Below are positions 1-13,775 of a stretch of DNA of 64,000 nucleotides, in pieces. The translations under genes and the position numbers were made by a program. The notes beneath the pieces were generated by a model. It saw only the letters and a list, made by a program, of their open reading frames with translations. It was not told the DNA's origin and made no database searches. How positions within the stretch are numbered: the first letter of the stretch is position 1; every line of letters starts with the position of its first letter. The stretch is from positions 10,980,501 to 11,044,500 of the forward strand of contig OZ038528.1 in assembly GCA_964036665.1 (NCBI GenBank). The letters are read 5' to 3'. This DNA is from Gordius sp. MW1 (taxonomy: Eukaryota; Nematomorpha; Gordioida; Gordea; Gordiidae).

Positions 1-686
1 TCTCGCAGCTTAAAACCTCTTGAAGTCAATCGATGATAATAGGATTCTCAAATTGGCCTACTTTTATATATTTTTTCATGCTCTTTCACATAGAATCAAA
101 AAAAATAAATATTTTTACCTCAAAATTTTACGCATATTTTTCTTTGAACCGTATTCATCCGATGAAAGTTGTCGTTTTCAGACGTGGTTTCCTTGATAAA
201 AAGTAAAAATTTATCAGAATCAGAAAACTATTACTTTGAAATCATGATCGCATAGTGCATTTTTGAAAAATTAAGCACTCACGTTGCGATACAACAAACT
301 AATCGCAACAATAAAACGTTGTTTTTTGTCAAAATGATAGTTCTCGCAGCTTAAAACCTCTTTTCGGAAGTCAATAGAGGATAATAGGATTCTCAAATTG
401 GCCTACTTTTATATATTTTTTCATGCTCTTTCACATAGAATCGAAAAAAATAAATATTTTTACCTCAAAATTTTTCACATATTTTTCTTTGAACCGTATT
501 CATCCGATGAAAGTTGTCGTTTTCCGACGTGGTTTCCATGATAAAAAGTAAAAATTTATCAGAATCAAAAAACTATTACTTTGAAATCATGATCGCATAC
601 TGCATTTTTGAAAAATTAAGCACTCACGTTGCGATACAACAAACTAATCGCAACAATAAAACGTTGTCTTTTGTCAAAATGATAGT
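1..686. repeat. Two-unit block, copy 1 of the 5164-bp offset duplication
   Basis: The first unit carries a 4-bp loss (CTCTTGAAGTC for CTCTTTTCGGAAGTC) and AATTTTACGCAT. The second carries TTCCGACG, TCAAAAAACT and CATACTGC. The CATAG to CATAC change removes a stop codon and opens a 61-codon frame at 514-699, which is not taken as a gene. Confidence 0.85.
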
Positions 687-2408
687 TCTCGCAGCTTAAA
701 ACCTCTTTTCGGAAGTCAATCGATGATAATAGGATTCTCAAATTGGCCTACTTTTAATATATTTTCATGCTCTTTCACATAGAATCGAAAAAAATAAATA
801 TTTTTACCTCAAAATTTTTCACATATTTTTCTTTGAACCGTATTCATCCGATGAAAATTGTCGTTTTCAGACGTGGTTTCCATGATAAAAAGTAAAAATT
901 TATCAGAATCAGAAAACTATTACTTTGAAATCATGATCGCATAGTGCATTTTTGAAAAATTAAGCACTCACGTTGCGATACAACAAACTAATCGCAACAA
1001 TAAAACGTTGTCTTTTGTCAAAATGATAGTTCTCGCAGCTTAAAACCTCTTTTCGGAAGTCAATCGAGGATAATAGGATTCTCAAATTGGCCTACTTTTA
1101 TATATTTTTTCATGCTCTTTCACATAGAATCGAAAAAATAAATATTTTTACCTCAAAATTTTTCACATATTTTTTTTTCAACCGTATTCATCCGATGAAA
1201 GTTGTCGTTTTCAGACGTGGTTTCCATGATAAAAAGTAAATATTTATCAGAATCAGAAAACTATTACTTTGAAATCATGATCGCATAGTGCATTTTTGAA
1301 AAATTAAGCACTCACGTTGCGATACAACAAACTAATCGCAACAATAAAACGTTGTCTTTTGTCAAAATGATAGTTCTCGCAGCTTAAAACCTCTTTTCGG
1401 AAGTCAATCGAGGATAATAGGATTCTCAAATTGGCCTACTTTTATATATTTTTTCATGCTCTTTCACATAGAATCAAAAAAAAAAAATATTTTTACCTCA
1501 AAATTTTTCACATATTTTTCTTTGAACCGTATTCATCCGATGAAAGTTGTCGTTTTCAGACGTGGTTTCCATGATAAAAAGTAAAAATTTATCAGAATCA
1601 GAAAACTATTACTTTGAAATCATGATCGCATAGTGCATTTTTGAAAAATTAAGCACTCACGTTGCGATACAACAAACTAATCGCAACAATAAAACGTTGT
1701 CTTTTGTCAAAATGATAGTTCTCGCAGCTTAAAACCTCTTTTTGGAAGTCAATCGAGGATAATAGGATTGTCAAATTGGCTTACTTTTATATGTTTTTTT
1801 ATGCTCTTTCACATAGAATCGAAAAAAACAAATATTTTTACCTTAAAATTTTTCACATATTTTTCTTTGAACCGTATTCATCCGATGAAAGTTGTCGTTT
1901 TCAGACGTGGTTTCCATGATAAAAAGTATAAATTTATCAGAATCAGAAAACTATTAATTTGAAATCATGATCGCATAGTGCATTTTTGAAAAATTAAGCA
2001 CTCACGTTGCGATACAACAAACTAATCGCAACAATAAAACGTTGTCTTTTGTCAAAATGATAGTTCTCGCAGCTTAAAACCTCTTTTCGGAAGTCAATCG
2101 AGGATAATAGGATTCTCAAATTGGCCTACTTTTATATATTTTTTCATGCTCTTTCACATAGAATCAAAAAAAAAAATATTTTTACCTCAAAATTTTTCAC
2201 ATATTTTTCTTTGAACCGTATTCATCCGATGAAAGTTGTCGTTTTAAGACGTGGTTTCCATGATAAAAAGTAAAATTTTATCAGAATCAGAGAACTATTA
2301 CTTTGAAATCATGATCGCATAGTGCATTTTTGAAAAATTAAGCACTCACGTTGCGATACAACAAACTAATCGCAACAATAAAACGTTGTCTTTTGTCAAA
2401 ATGATAGT

Positions 2409-3787
2409 TCTCGCAGCTTAAAACCTCTTTTCGGAAGTCAATCGAGGATAATAGGATTCTCAAATTGGCATACTTTTATATATTTTTTCATGCTCTTTCA
2501 CATAGAATCGCAAAAAATAAATATTTTTACCTTAAAATTTTTCACATATTTTTCTTTGAACCGTATTCATCCGATGAAAGTTGTCGTTTTCAGACGTGGT
2601 TTCCATGATAAAAAGTAAAAATTTATCAGAATCAGAAAACCATTACTTTGAAATCATGATCGCATAGTGCATTTTTGAAAAATTAAGCACTCACGTTGCG
2701 ATACAACAAACTAATCGCAACAATAAAACGTTGTCTTTTGTCAAAATGATAGTTCTCGCTGCTTAAAACCTCTTTTCGGAAGTCAATCGAGGATAATAGG
2801 ATTCTCAAATTGGCCTACTTTTATATATTTTTTCATGCTCTTTCACATAGAATCAAAAAAAATAAATATTTTTACCTCAAAATTTTTCACATATTTTTCT
2901 TTCAACCGTATTCATCCGATGAAAGTTGTCGTTTTCAGACGTGGTTTCCATGATAAAAAGTAAATATTTATCAGAATCAGAAAACTATTACTTTGAAATC
3001 ATGATCGCATAGTGCATTTTTGAAAAATTAAGCACTCATGTTGCGATACAACAAACTAATCGCAACAATAAAACGTTGTTTTTTGTCAAAATGATAGTTC
3101 TCGCAGCTTAAAACCTCTTTTCGGAAGTCAATAGAGGATAATAGGATTCTCAAATTGGCCTACTTTTATATATTTTTTCATGCTCTTTCACATAGAATCG
3201 AAAAAAATAAATATTTTTACCTCAAAATTTTTCACATATTTTTCTTTGAACCGTATTCATCCGATGAAAGTTGTCGTTTTCCGACGTGGTTTCCATGATA
3301 AAAAGTAAAAATTTATCAGAATACAAAAACTATTACTTTGAAATCATGATCGCATACTGCATTTTTGAAAAATTAAGCACTCACGTTGCGATACAACAAA
3401 CTAATCGCAACAATAAAACGTTGTCTTTTGTCAAAATGATAGTTCTCGCAGCTTAAAACCTCTTTTCGGAAGTCAATCGATGATAATAGGATTCTCAAAT
3501 TGGCCTACTTTTAATATTTTTTCATGCTCTTTCACATAGAATCGAAAAAAATAAATATTTTTACCTCAAAATTTTTCACATATTTTTCTTTCAACCGTAT
3601 TCATCAGATGAAAGTTGTCGTTTTCAGACGTGGTTTCCATGATAAAAAGTAAAAATTTATCAGAATCAGAAAACTATTACTTTGAAATCATAATCGCATA
3701 GTGCATTTTTGAAAAATTAAGCACTCACGTTGCGATACAACAAACTAATCGCAACAATAAAACGTTGTCTTTTGTCAAAATGATAGT
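2409..3787. repeat. Four-unit block, copy 1 of the 6196-bp offset duplication
   Basis: Order of unit types: GGCATAC with GAATCGCAAAA; CTCGCTGC with TTTCAACC and AAATATTTA; TTCCGACG with CATACTGC; GATGATA with TTAATATTTT and CATAATCGC. The same order recurs at 8605-9983. Confidence 0.8.
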
Positions 3788-5164
3788 TCTCACAGCTTAA
3801 AACCTCTTTTCGGAAGTCAATCGAGGATAATAGGATTCTCAAATTGGCATACTTTTATATATTTTTTTATGCTCTTTCAAATAGAATCGCAAAAAATAAA
3901 TATTTTTACCTTAAAATTTTTCACATATTTTTCTTTGAACCGTATTCATCCGATGAAAGTTGTCGTTTTCAGACGTGGTTTCCATGATAAAAAGTAAAAA
4001 TTTATCAGAATCAGAAAACCATTACTTTGAAATCATGATCGCATAGTGCATTTTTGAAAAATTAAGCACTCACGTTGCGATACAACAAACTAATCGCAAC
4101 AATAAAACGTTGTCTTTTGTCAAAATGATAGTTCTCGCTGCTTAAAACCTCTTTTCGGAAGTCAATCGAGGATAATAGGATTCTCAAATTGGCCTACTTT
4201 TATATATTTTTTCATGCTCTTTCACATAGAATCAAAAAAAATAAATATTTTTACCTCAAAATTTTTCACATATTTTTCTTTCAACCGTATTCATCCGATG
4301 AAAGTTGTCGTTTTCAGACGTGGTTTCCATGATAAAAAGTAAATATTTATCAGAATCAGAAAACTATTACTTTGAAATCATGATCGCATAGTGCATTTTT
4401 GAAAAATTAAGCACTCACGTTGCGATACAACAAACTAATCGCAACAATAAAACGTTGTCTTTTGTCAAAATGATAGTTCTCGCAGCTTAAAACCTCTTTT
4501 CGGAAGTCAATCGAGGATAATAGGATTCTCAAATTGGCCTACTTTTATATATATTTCATGCTCTTTCACATAGAATCAAAAAAAAAAATATTTTTACCTC
4601 AAAATTTTTCACATATTTTTCTTTGAACCGTATTCATCCGATGAAAATTGTCGTTTTCAGACGTGGTTTCCATGATAAAAAGTAAAAATTTATCAGAATC
4701 AGAAAACTATTACTTTGAAATCATGATCGCATAGTGCATTTTTGAAAAATTAAGCACTCACGTTGCGATACAACAAACTAATCGCAACAATAAAACGTTG
4801 TCTTTTGTCAAAATGATAGTTCTCGCAGCTTAAAACCTCTTTTCGGAAGTCAATCGAGGATAATAGGATTCTCAAATTGGCCTACTTTTATATATTTTTT
4901 CATGCTCTTTCACATAGAATCGAAAAAATAAATATTTTTACCTTAAAATTTTTCACATATTTTTCTTTGAACCGTATTCATCCGATGAAAGTTGTCGTTT
5001 TCAGACGTGGTTTCCATGATAAAAAGTAAAAATTTATCAGAATCAGAAAACTATTACTTTGAAATCATGATCGCATAGTGCATTTTTGAAAAATTAAGCA
5101 CTCACGTTGCGATACAACAAACTAATCGCAACAATAAAACGTTGTCTTTTGTCATAATGATAGT

Positions 5165-5850
5165 TCTCGCAGCTTAAAACCTCTTGAAGTCAATCGATGA
5201 TAATAGGATTCTCAAATTGGCCTACTTTTATATATTTTTTCATGCTCTTTCACATAGAATCAAAAAAAATAAATATTTTTACCTCAAAATTTTACGCATA
5301 TTTTTCTTTGAACCGTATTCATCCGATGAAAGTTGTCGTTTTCAGACGTGGTTTCCTTGATAAAAAGTAAAAATTTATCAGAATCAGAAAACTATTACTT
5401 TGAAATCATGATCGCATAGTGCATTTTTGAAAAATTAAGCACTCACGTTGCGATACAACAAACTAATCGCAACAATAAAACGTTGTTTTTTGTCAAAATG
5501 ATAGTTCTCGCAGCTTAAAACCTCTTTTCGGAAGTCAATAGAGGATAATAGGATTCTCAAATTGGCCTACTTTTATATATTTTTTCATGCTCTTTCACAT
5601 AGAATCGAAAAAAATAAATATTTTTACCTCAAAATTTTTCACATATTTTTCTTTGAACCGTATTCATCCGATGAAAGTTGTCGTTTTCCGACGTGGTTTC
5701 CATGATAAAAAGTAAAAATTTATCAGAATCAAAAAACTATTACTTTGAAATCATGATCGCATACTGCATTTTTGAAAAATTAAGCACTCACGTTGCGATA
5801 CAACAAACTAATCGCAACAATAAAACGTTGTCTTTTGTCAAAATGATAGT
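5165..5850. repeat. Two-unit block, copy 2 of the 5164-bp offset duplication
   Basis: It carries the same private markers as 1-686 in the same order, and I noticed no differences. Beyond it the sequence stops following 687 onward and instead follows 3444 onward (TTAATATTTTTTCATG, TTTCAACC, CATAATCGC), marking a recombination junction near 5850-5900. Confidence 0.85.
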
Positions 5851-8604
5851 TCTCGCAGCTTAAAACCTCTTTTCGGAAGTCAATCGATGATAATAGGATT
5901 CTCAAATTGGCCTACTTTTAATATTTTTTCATGCTCTTTCACATAGAATCGAAAAAAATAAATATTTTTACCTCAAAATTTTTCACATATTTTTCTTTCA
6001 ACCGTATTCATCCGATGAAAGTTGTCGTTTTCAGACGTGGTTTCCATGATAAAAAGTAAAAATTTATCAGAATCAGAAAACTATTACTTTGAAATCATAA
6101 TCGCATAGTGCATTTTTGAAAAATTAAGCACTCACGTTGCGATACAACAAACTAATCGCAACAATAAAACGTTGTCTTTTGTCAAAATGATAGTTCTCAC
6201 AGCTTAAAACCTCTTTTCGGAACTCAATCGAGGATAATAGGATTCTCAAATTGGCATACTTTTATATATTTTTTTATGCTCTTTCACATAGAATCGCAAA
6301 AAATAAATATTTTTACCTTAAAATTTTTCACATATTTTTCTTTGAACCGTATTCATCCGATGAAAGTTGTCGTTTCAGACGTGGTTTCCATGATAAAAAG
6401 TAAAAATTTATCAGAATCAGAAAACCATTACTTTGAAATCATGATCGCATAGTGCATTTTTGAAAAATTAAGCACTCACGTTGCGATACAACAAACTAAT
6501 CGCAACAATAAAACGTTGTCTTTTGTCAAAATGATAGTTCTCGCTGCTTAAAACCTCTTTTCGGAAGTCAATCGAGGATAATAGGATTCTCAAATTGGCC
6601 TACTTTTATATATTTTTTCATGCTCTTTCACATAGAATCAAAAAAAATAAATATTTTTACCTCAAAATTTTTCACATATTTTTCTTTCAACCGTATTCAT
6701 CCGATGAAAGTTGTCGTTTTCAGACGTGGTTTCCATGATAAAAAGTAAATATTTATCAGAATCAGAAAACTATTACTTTGAAATCATGATCGCATAGTGC
6801 ATTTTTGAAAAATTAAGCACTCACGTTGCGATACAACAAACTAATCGCAACAATAAAACGTTGTCTTTTGTCAAAATGATAGTTCTCGCAGCTTAAAACC
6901 TCTTTTCGGAAGTCAATCGAGGATAATAGGATTCTCAAATTGGCCTACTTTTATATATTTTTTCATGCTCTTTCACATAGAATCAAAAAAAAAAAATATT
7001 TTTACCTCAAAATTTTTCACATATTTTTCTTTGAACCGTATTCATCCGATGAAAGTTGTCGTTTTCAGACGTGGTTTCCATGATAAAAAGTAAAAATTTA
7101 TCAGAATCAGAAAACTATTACTTTGAAATCATGATCGCATAGTGCATTTTTGAAAAATTAAGCACTCACGTTGCGATACAACAAACTAATCGCAACAATA
7201 AAACGTTGTCTTTTGTCAAAATGATAGTTCTCGCAGCTTAAAACCTCTTTTTGGAAGTCAATCGAGGATAATAGGATTGTCAAATTGGCTTACTTTTATA
7301 TGTTTTTTTATGCTCTTTCACATAGAATCGAAAAAAACAAATATTTTTACCTTAAAATTTTTCACATATTTTTCTTTGAACCGTATTCATCCGATGAAAG
7401 TTGTCGTTTTCAGACGTGGTTTCCATGATAAAAAGTATAAATTTATCAGAATCAGAAAACTATTAATTTGAAATCATGATCGCATAGTGCATTTTTGAAA
7501 AATTAAGCACTCACGTTGCGATACAACAAACTAATCGCAACAATAAAACGTTGTCTTTTGTCAAAATGATAGTTCTCGCAGCTTAAAACCTCTTTTCGGA
7601 AGTCAATCGAGGATAATAGGATTCTCAAATTGGCCTACTTTTATATATTTTTTCATGCTCTTTCACATAGAATCAAAAAAAAAATATTTTTACCTCAAAA
7701 TTTTTCACATATTTTTCTTTGAACCGTATTCATCCGATGAAAGTTGTCGTTTTCAGACGTGGTTTCCATGATAAAAAGTAAATATTTATCAGAATCAGAA
7801 AACTATTACTTTGAAATCATGATCGCATAGTGCATTTTTGAAAAATTAAGCACTCATGTTGCGATACAACAAACTAATCGCAACAATAAAACGTTGTTTT
7901 TTGTCAAAATGATAGTTCTCGCAGCTTAAAACCTCTTTTCGGAAGTCAATAGAGGATAATAGGATTCTCAAATTGGCCTACTTTTATATATTTTTTCATG
8001 CTCTTTCACATAGAATCGAAAAAAATAAATATTTTTACCTCAAAATTTTTCACATATTTTTCTTTGAACCGTATTCATCCGATGAAAGTTGTCGTTTTCA
8101 GACGTGGTTTCCATGATAAAAAGTAAATATTTATCAGAATCAGAAAACTATTACTTTGAAATCATGATCGCATAGTGCATTTTTGAAAAATTAAGCACTC
8201 ACGTTGCGATACAACAAACTAATCGCAACAATAAAACGTTGTCTTTTGTCAAAATGATAGTTCTCGCAGCTTAAAACCTCTTTTCGGAAGTCAATCGAGG
8301 ATAATAGGATTCTCAAATTGGCCTACTTTTATATATTTTTTCATGCTCTTTCACATAGAATCAAAAAAAAAATATTTTTACCTCAAAATTTTTCACATAT
8401 TTTTCTTTGAACCGTATTCATCCGATGAAAGTTGTCGTTTTCAGACGTGGTTTCCATGATAAAAAGTAAATATTTATCAGAATCAGAAAACTATTACTTT
8501 GAAATCATGATCGCATAGTGCATTTTTGAAAAATTAAGCACTCACGTTGCGATACAAAAAACTAATCGCAACAATAAAACGTTGTCTTTTGTCAAAATGA
8601 TAGT

Positions 8605-9983
8605 TCTCGCAGCTTAAAACCTCTTTTCGGAAGTCAATCGAGGATAATAGGATTCTCAAATTGGCATACTTTTATATATTTTTTCATGCTCTTTCACATA
8701 AAATCGCAAAAAATAAATATTTTTACCTTAAAATTTTTCACATATTTTTCTTTGAACCGTATTCATCCGATGAAAGTTGTCGTTTTCAGACGTGGTTTCC
8801 ATGATAAAAAGTAAAAATTTATCAGAATCAGAAAACCATTACTTTGAAATCATGATCGCATAGTGCATTTTTGAAAAATTAAGCACTCACGTTGCGATAC
8901 AACAAACTAATCGCAACAATAAAACGTTGTCTTTTGTCAAAATGATAGTTCTCGCTGCTTAAAACCTCTTTTCGGAAGTCAATCGAGGATAATAGGATTC
9001 TCAAATTGGCCTACTTTTATATATTTTTTCATGCTCTTTCACATAGAATCAAAAAAAATAAATATTTTTACCTCAAAATTTTTCACATATTTTTCTTTCA
9101 ACCGTATTCATCCGATGAAAGTTGTCGTTTTCAGACGTGGTTTCCATGATAAAAAGTAAATATTTATCAGAATCAGAAAACTATTACTTTGAAATCATGA
9201 TCGCATAGTGCATTTTTGAAAAATTAAGCACTCATGTTGCGATACAACAAACTAATCGCAACAATAAAACGTTGTTTTTTGTCAAAATGATAGTTCTCGC
9301 AGCTTAAAACCTCTTTTCGGAAGTCAATAGAGGATAATAGGATTCTCAAATTGGCCTACTTTTATATATTTTTTCATGCTCTTTCACATAGAATCGAAAA
9401 AAATAAATATTTTTACCTCAAAATTTTTCACATATTTTTCTTTGAACCGTATTCATCCGATGAAAGTTGTCGTTTTCCGACGTGGTTTCCATGATAAAAA
9501 GTAAAAATTTATCAGAATCAAAAAACTATTACTTTGAAATCATGATCGCATACTGCATTTTTGAAAAATTAAGCACTCACGTTGCGATACAACAAACTAA
9601 TCGCAACAATAAAACGTTGTCTTTTGTCAAAATGATAGTTCTCGCAGCTTAAAACCTCTTTTCGGAAGTCAATCGATGATAATAGGATTCTCAAATTGGC
9701 CTACTTTTAATATTTTTTCATGCTCTTTCACATAGAATCGAAAAAAATAAATATTTTTACCTCAAAATTTTTCACATATTTTTCTTTCAACCGTATTCAT
9801 CCGATGAAAGTTGTCGTTTTCAGACGTGGTTTCCATGATAAAAAGTAAAAATTTATCAGAATCAGAAAACTATTACTTTGAAATCATAATCGCATAGTGC
9901 ATTTTTGAAAAATTAAGCACTCACGTTGCGATATAACAAACTAATCGCAACAATAAAACGTTGTCTTTTGTCAAAATGATAGT
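8605..9983. repeat. Four-unit block, copy 2 of the 6196-bp offset duplication
   Basis: It repeats the four unit types of 2409-3787 with a constant offset of 6196 bp at each unit start checked (2409/8605, 3099/9295). Small differences exist, for example ATAAAATCGC here for ATAGAATCGC and CGATATAAC near 9929. Confidence 0.8.
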
Positions 9984-10328
9984 TCTCGCAGCTTAAAACC
10001 TCTTTTCGGAAGTCAATCGATGATAATATGATTCTCAAATTGGCCTACTTTTATATATTTTTTCATGCTCTTTCACATAGAATCAAAAAAAATAAATATT
10101 TTTACCTCAAAATTTTTCACATATTTTTCTTTCAACCGTATTCATCCGATGAAAGTTGTCGTTTTCAGACGTGGTTTCCATGATAAAAAGTAAAAATTTA
10201 TCAGAATCAGAAAACTATTACTTTGAAATCATGATCGCATAGCGCATTTTTGAAAAATTAAGCACTCACGTTGCGATACAACAAACTAATCGCAACAATA
10301 AAACGTTGTCTTTTGTCAAAATGATAGT

Positions 10329-11017
10329 TCTCGCAGCTTAAAACCTCTTTTCGGAAGTCAATCGAGGATAATAGGATTCTCAAATTGGCTTACTTTTATA
10401 TATTTTTTTATGCTCTTTCACATAGAATCTAAAAAAATAAATATTTTTACCTTAATATTTTTCACATATTTTTCTTTGAACCGTATTCATCCGATGAAAG
10501 TTGTCGTTTTCAGACGTGGTTTCCATGATAAAAAGTAAAAATTTATCAGAATCAGAAAACTATTACTTTGAAATCATGATCGCATAGTGCATTTTTGAGA
10601 AATTAAGCACTCACGTTGCGATTAACAAACTAATCGCAACAATAAAACGTTGTCTTTTGTCAAAATGATAGTTCTCGCTGCTTAAAACCTCTTTTCGGAA
10701 GTCAATCGAGGATAATAGGATTCTCAAATTGGCCTACTTTTATATATTTTTTCATGCTCTTTCACATAGAATCAAAAAAAATAAATATTTTTACCTCAAA
10801 ATTTTTCACATATTTTTCTTTCAACCGTATTCATCCGATGAAAGTTGTCGTTTTCAGACGTGGTTTCCATGATAAAAAGTAAAAATTTATCAGAATCAGA
10901 AAACTATTACTTTGAAATCATGATCGCATAGCGCATTTTTGAAAAATTAAGCACTCACGTTGCGATACAACAAACTAATCGCAACAATAAAACGTTGTCT
11001 TTTGTCAAAATGATAGT
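10329..11017. repeat. Dimer, copy 1 of the 2759-bp offset duplication
   Basis: The first unit has TTAATATTTTTC and the shortened CGATTAACAAAC. The second begins TCTCGCTGC and has CATAGCGC. Both recur in order at 13088-13775. Confidence 0.75.
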
Positions 11018-13087
11018 TCTCGCAGCTTAAAACCTCTTTTCGGAAGTCAATCGAGGATAATAGGATTCTCAAATTGGCTTACTTTTATATATTTTTTTAT
11101 GCTCTTTCACATAGAATCTAAAAAAATAAATATTTTTACCTCAAAATTTTTCACATATTTTTCTTTAAACCGTATTCATCCGATGAAAGTTGTCGTTTTC
11201 CGACGTGGTTTCCATGATAAAAAGTAAAAATTTATCAGAATCAAAAAACTATTACTTTGAAATCATGATCGCATAGTGCATTTTTGAAAAATTAAGCACT
11301 AACGTCGCGATACATTAAACTAATCGCAACAATAAAACGTTGTCTTTTGTCAAAATGATAGTTCTCGCAGCTTAAAACCTCTTTTCGGAAGTCAATAGAG
11401 GATAATATTATTCTCAAATTGGCCTACTTTTATATAATTTTTCATGCTCTTTCACATAGAATCTAAAAAAATAAATATTTTTACCTCAAAATTTTTCACA
11501 TATTTTTCTTTGAACCGTATTCATCCGATGAAAGTTGTCGTTTTCCGACGTGGTTTCCATGATAAAAAGTAAAAATTTATCAGAATCAAAAAACTATTAC
11601 TTTGAAATCATGATCGCATAGTGCATTTTTGAAAAATTAAGCACTAACGTCGCGATACAACAAACTAATCGCAACAATAAAACGTTGTCTTTTGTCAAAA
11701 TGATAGTTCTCGCAGCTTAAAACCTCTTTTCGGAAGTCAATAGAGGATAATATTATTCTCAAATTGGCCTACTTTTATATATTTTTTCATGCTCTTTCAC
11801 ATAGAATCGAAAAAAACAAATATTTTTACCTCAAAATTTTTCACATATTTTTCTTTGAACCGTATTCATCCGATGAAAGTTGTCGTTTTCCGACGTGGTT
11901 TCCATGATAAAAAGTAAAAATTTATCAGAATCAAAAAGCTATTACTTTGAAATCATGATCGCATAGTGCATTTTTGAAAAATTAAGCACTAACGTCGCGA
12001 TACAACAAACTAATCGCAACAATAAAACGTTGTCTTTTGTCAAAATGATAGTTCTCGCAGCTTAAAACCTCTTTTCGGAAGTCAATAGAGGATAATAGGA
12101 TTCTCAAATTGGCCTACTTTTATATATTTTTTCATGCTCTTTCACATAGAATCGCAAAAAATAAATATTTTTACCTCAAAATTTTTCACATATTTTTCTT
12201 TGAACCGTATTCATCCGATGAAAGTTGTCGTTTTCCGACGTGGTTTCCATGATAAAAAGTAAAAATTTATCATAATCAAAAAACTATTACTTTGAAATCA
12301 TGATCGCATAGTGCATTTTTGAAAAATTAAGCACTCACGTTGCGATATAACAAACTAATCGCAACAATAAAACGTTGTCTTTTGTCAAAATGATAGTTCT
12401 CGCAGCTTAAAACCTCTTTTCGGAAGTCAATCGATGATAATATGATTCTCAAATTGGCCTACTTTTATATATTTTTTCATGCTCTTTCACATAGAATCGA
12501 AAAAAATAAATATTTTTACCTCAAAATTTTTCACATATTTTTCTTTGAACCGTATTCATCCGATGAAAGTTGTCGTTTTAAGACGTGGTTTCCATGATAA
12601 AAAGTAAAATTTTATCAGAATCAGAAAACTATTACTTTGAAATCATGATCGCATAGTGCATTTTTGAAAAATTAAGCACTCACGTTGCGATACAACAAAC
12701 TAATCGCAACAATAAAACGTTGTCTTTTGTCAAAATGATGGTTCTCGCAGCTTAAAACCTCTTTTCGGAAGTCAATCGAGGATAATAGGATTCTCAAATT
12801 GGCATACTTTTATATATTTTTTTATGCTCTTTCACATAGAATCGCAAAAAATAAATATTTTTACCTTAAAATTTTTCACATATTTTTCTTTGAACCGTAT
12901 TCATCCGAAGAAAGTTGTCGTTTTCAGACGTGGTTTCCATGATAAAAAGTAAAATTTTATCAGAATCAGAAAACTATTACTTTGAAATCATGATCGCATA
13001 GTGCATTTTTGAAAAATTAAGCACTCACGTTGCGATACAACAAACTAATCGCAACAATAAAACGTTGTCTTTTGTCAAAATGATAGT

Positions 13088-13775
13088 TCTCGCAGCTTAA
13101 AACCTCTTTTCGGAAGTCAATCGAGGATAATAGGATTCTCAAATTGGCATACTTTTATATATTTTTTTATGCTCTTTCACATAGAATCGCAAAAAATAAA
13201 TATTTTTACCTTAATATTTTTCACATATTTTTCTTTGAACCGTATTCATCCGATGAAAGTTGTCGTTTTCAGACGTGGTTTCCATGATAAAAAGTAAAAA
13301 TTTATCAGAATCAGAAAACTATTACTTTGAAATCATGATCGCATAGTGCATTTTTGAAAAATTAAGCACTCACGTTGCGATTAACAAACTAATCGCAACA
13401 ATAAAACGTTGTCTTTTGTCAAAATGATAGTTCTCGCTGCTTAAAACCTCTTTTCGGAAGTCAATCGAGGATAATAGGATTCTCAAATTGGCCTACTTTT
13501 ATATATTTTTTCATGCTCTTTCACATAGAACAAAAAAAATAAATATTTTTACCTCAAAATTTTTCACATATTTTTCTTTCAACCGTATTCATCCGATGAA
13601 AGTTGTCGTTTTCAGACGTGGTTTCCATGATAAAAAGTAAAAATTTATCATAATCAAAAAACTATTACTTTGAAATCATGATCGCATAGCGCATTTTTGA
13701 AAAATTAAGCACTCACGTTGCGATACAACAAACTAATCGCAACAATAAAACGTTGTCTTTTGTCAAAATGATAGT
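13088..13775. repeat. Dimer, copy 2 of the 2759-bp offset duplication
   Basis: Same marker order as 10329-11017. It is one base shorter in the second unit (ATAGAACAAAAAA), and its 5-prime part has GGCATAC with GAATCGCAAAA instead of GGCTTAC with GAATCTAAAA, so the two copies are not equivalent along their whole length. Confidence 0.7.

Larger units (their letters stand above)
1..9983. repeat. Satellite domain A: patchwork of long-range duplicated blocks
   Basis: About 29 units. Shared rare variants link blocks at several offsets. 1-686 matches 5165-5850 (offset 5164). 3444-4477 matches 5851-6883 (offset 2407). 1375-2064 matches 6884-7573 (offset 5509). 2409-3787 matches 8605-9983 (offset 6196). 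Markers include CTCTTGAAGTC, CATACTGC, GATTGTCAAATTGGC, GAATCGCAAAAAATAAAT and CTCGCTGC. The second half therefore reads as a reshuffled copy of the first half. Confidence 0.85.
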
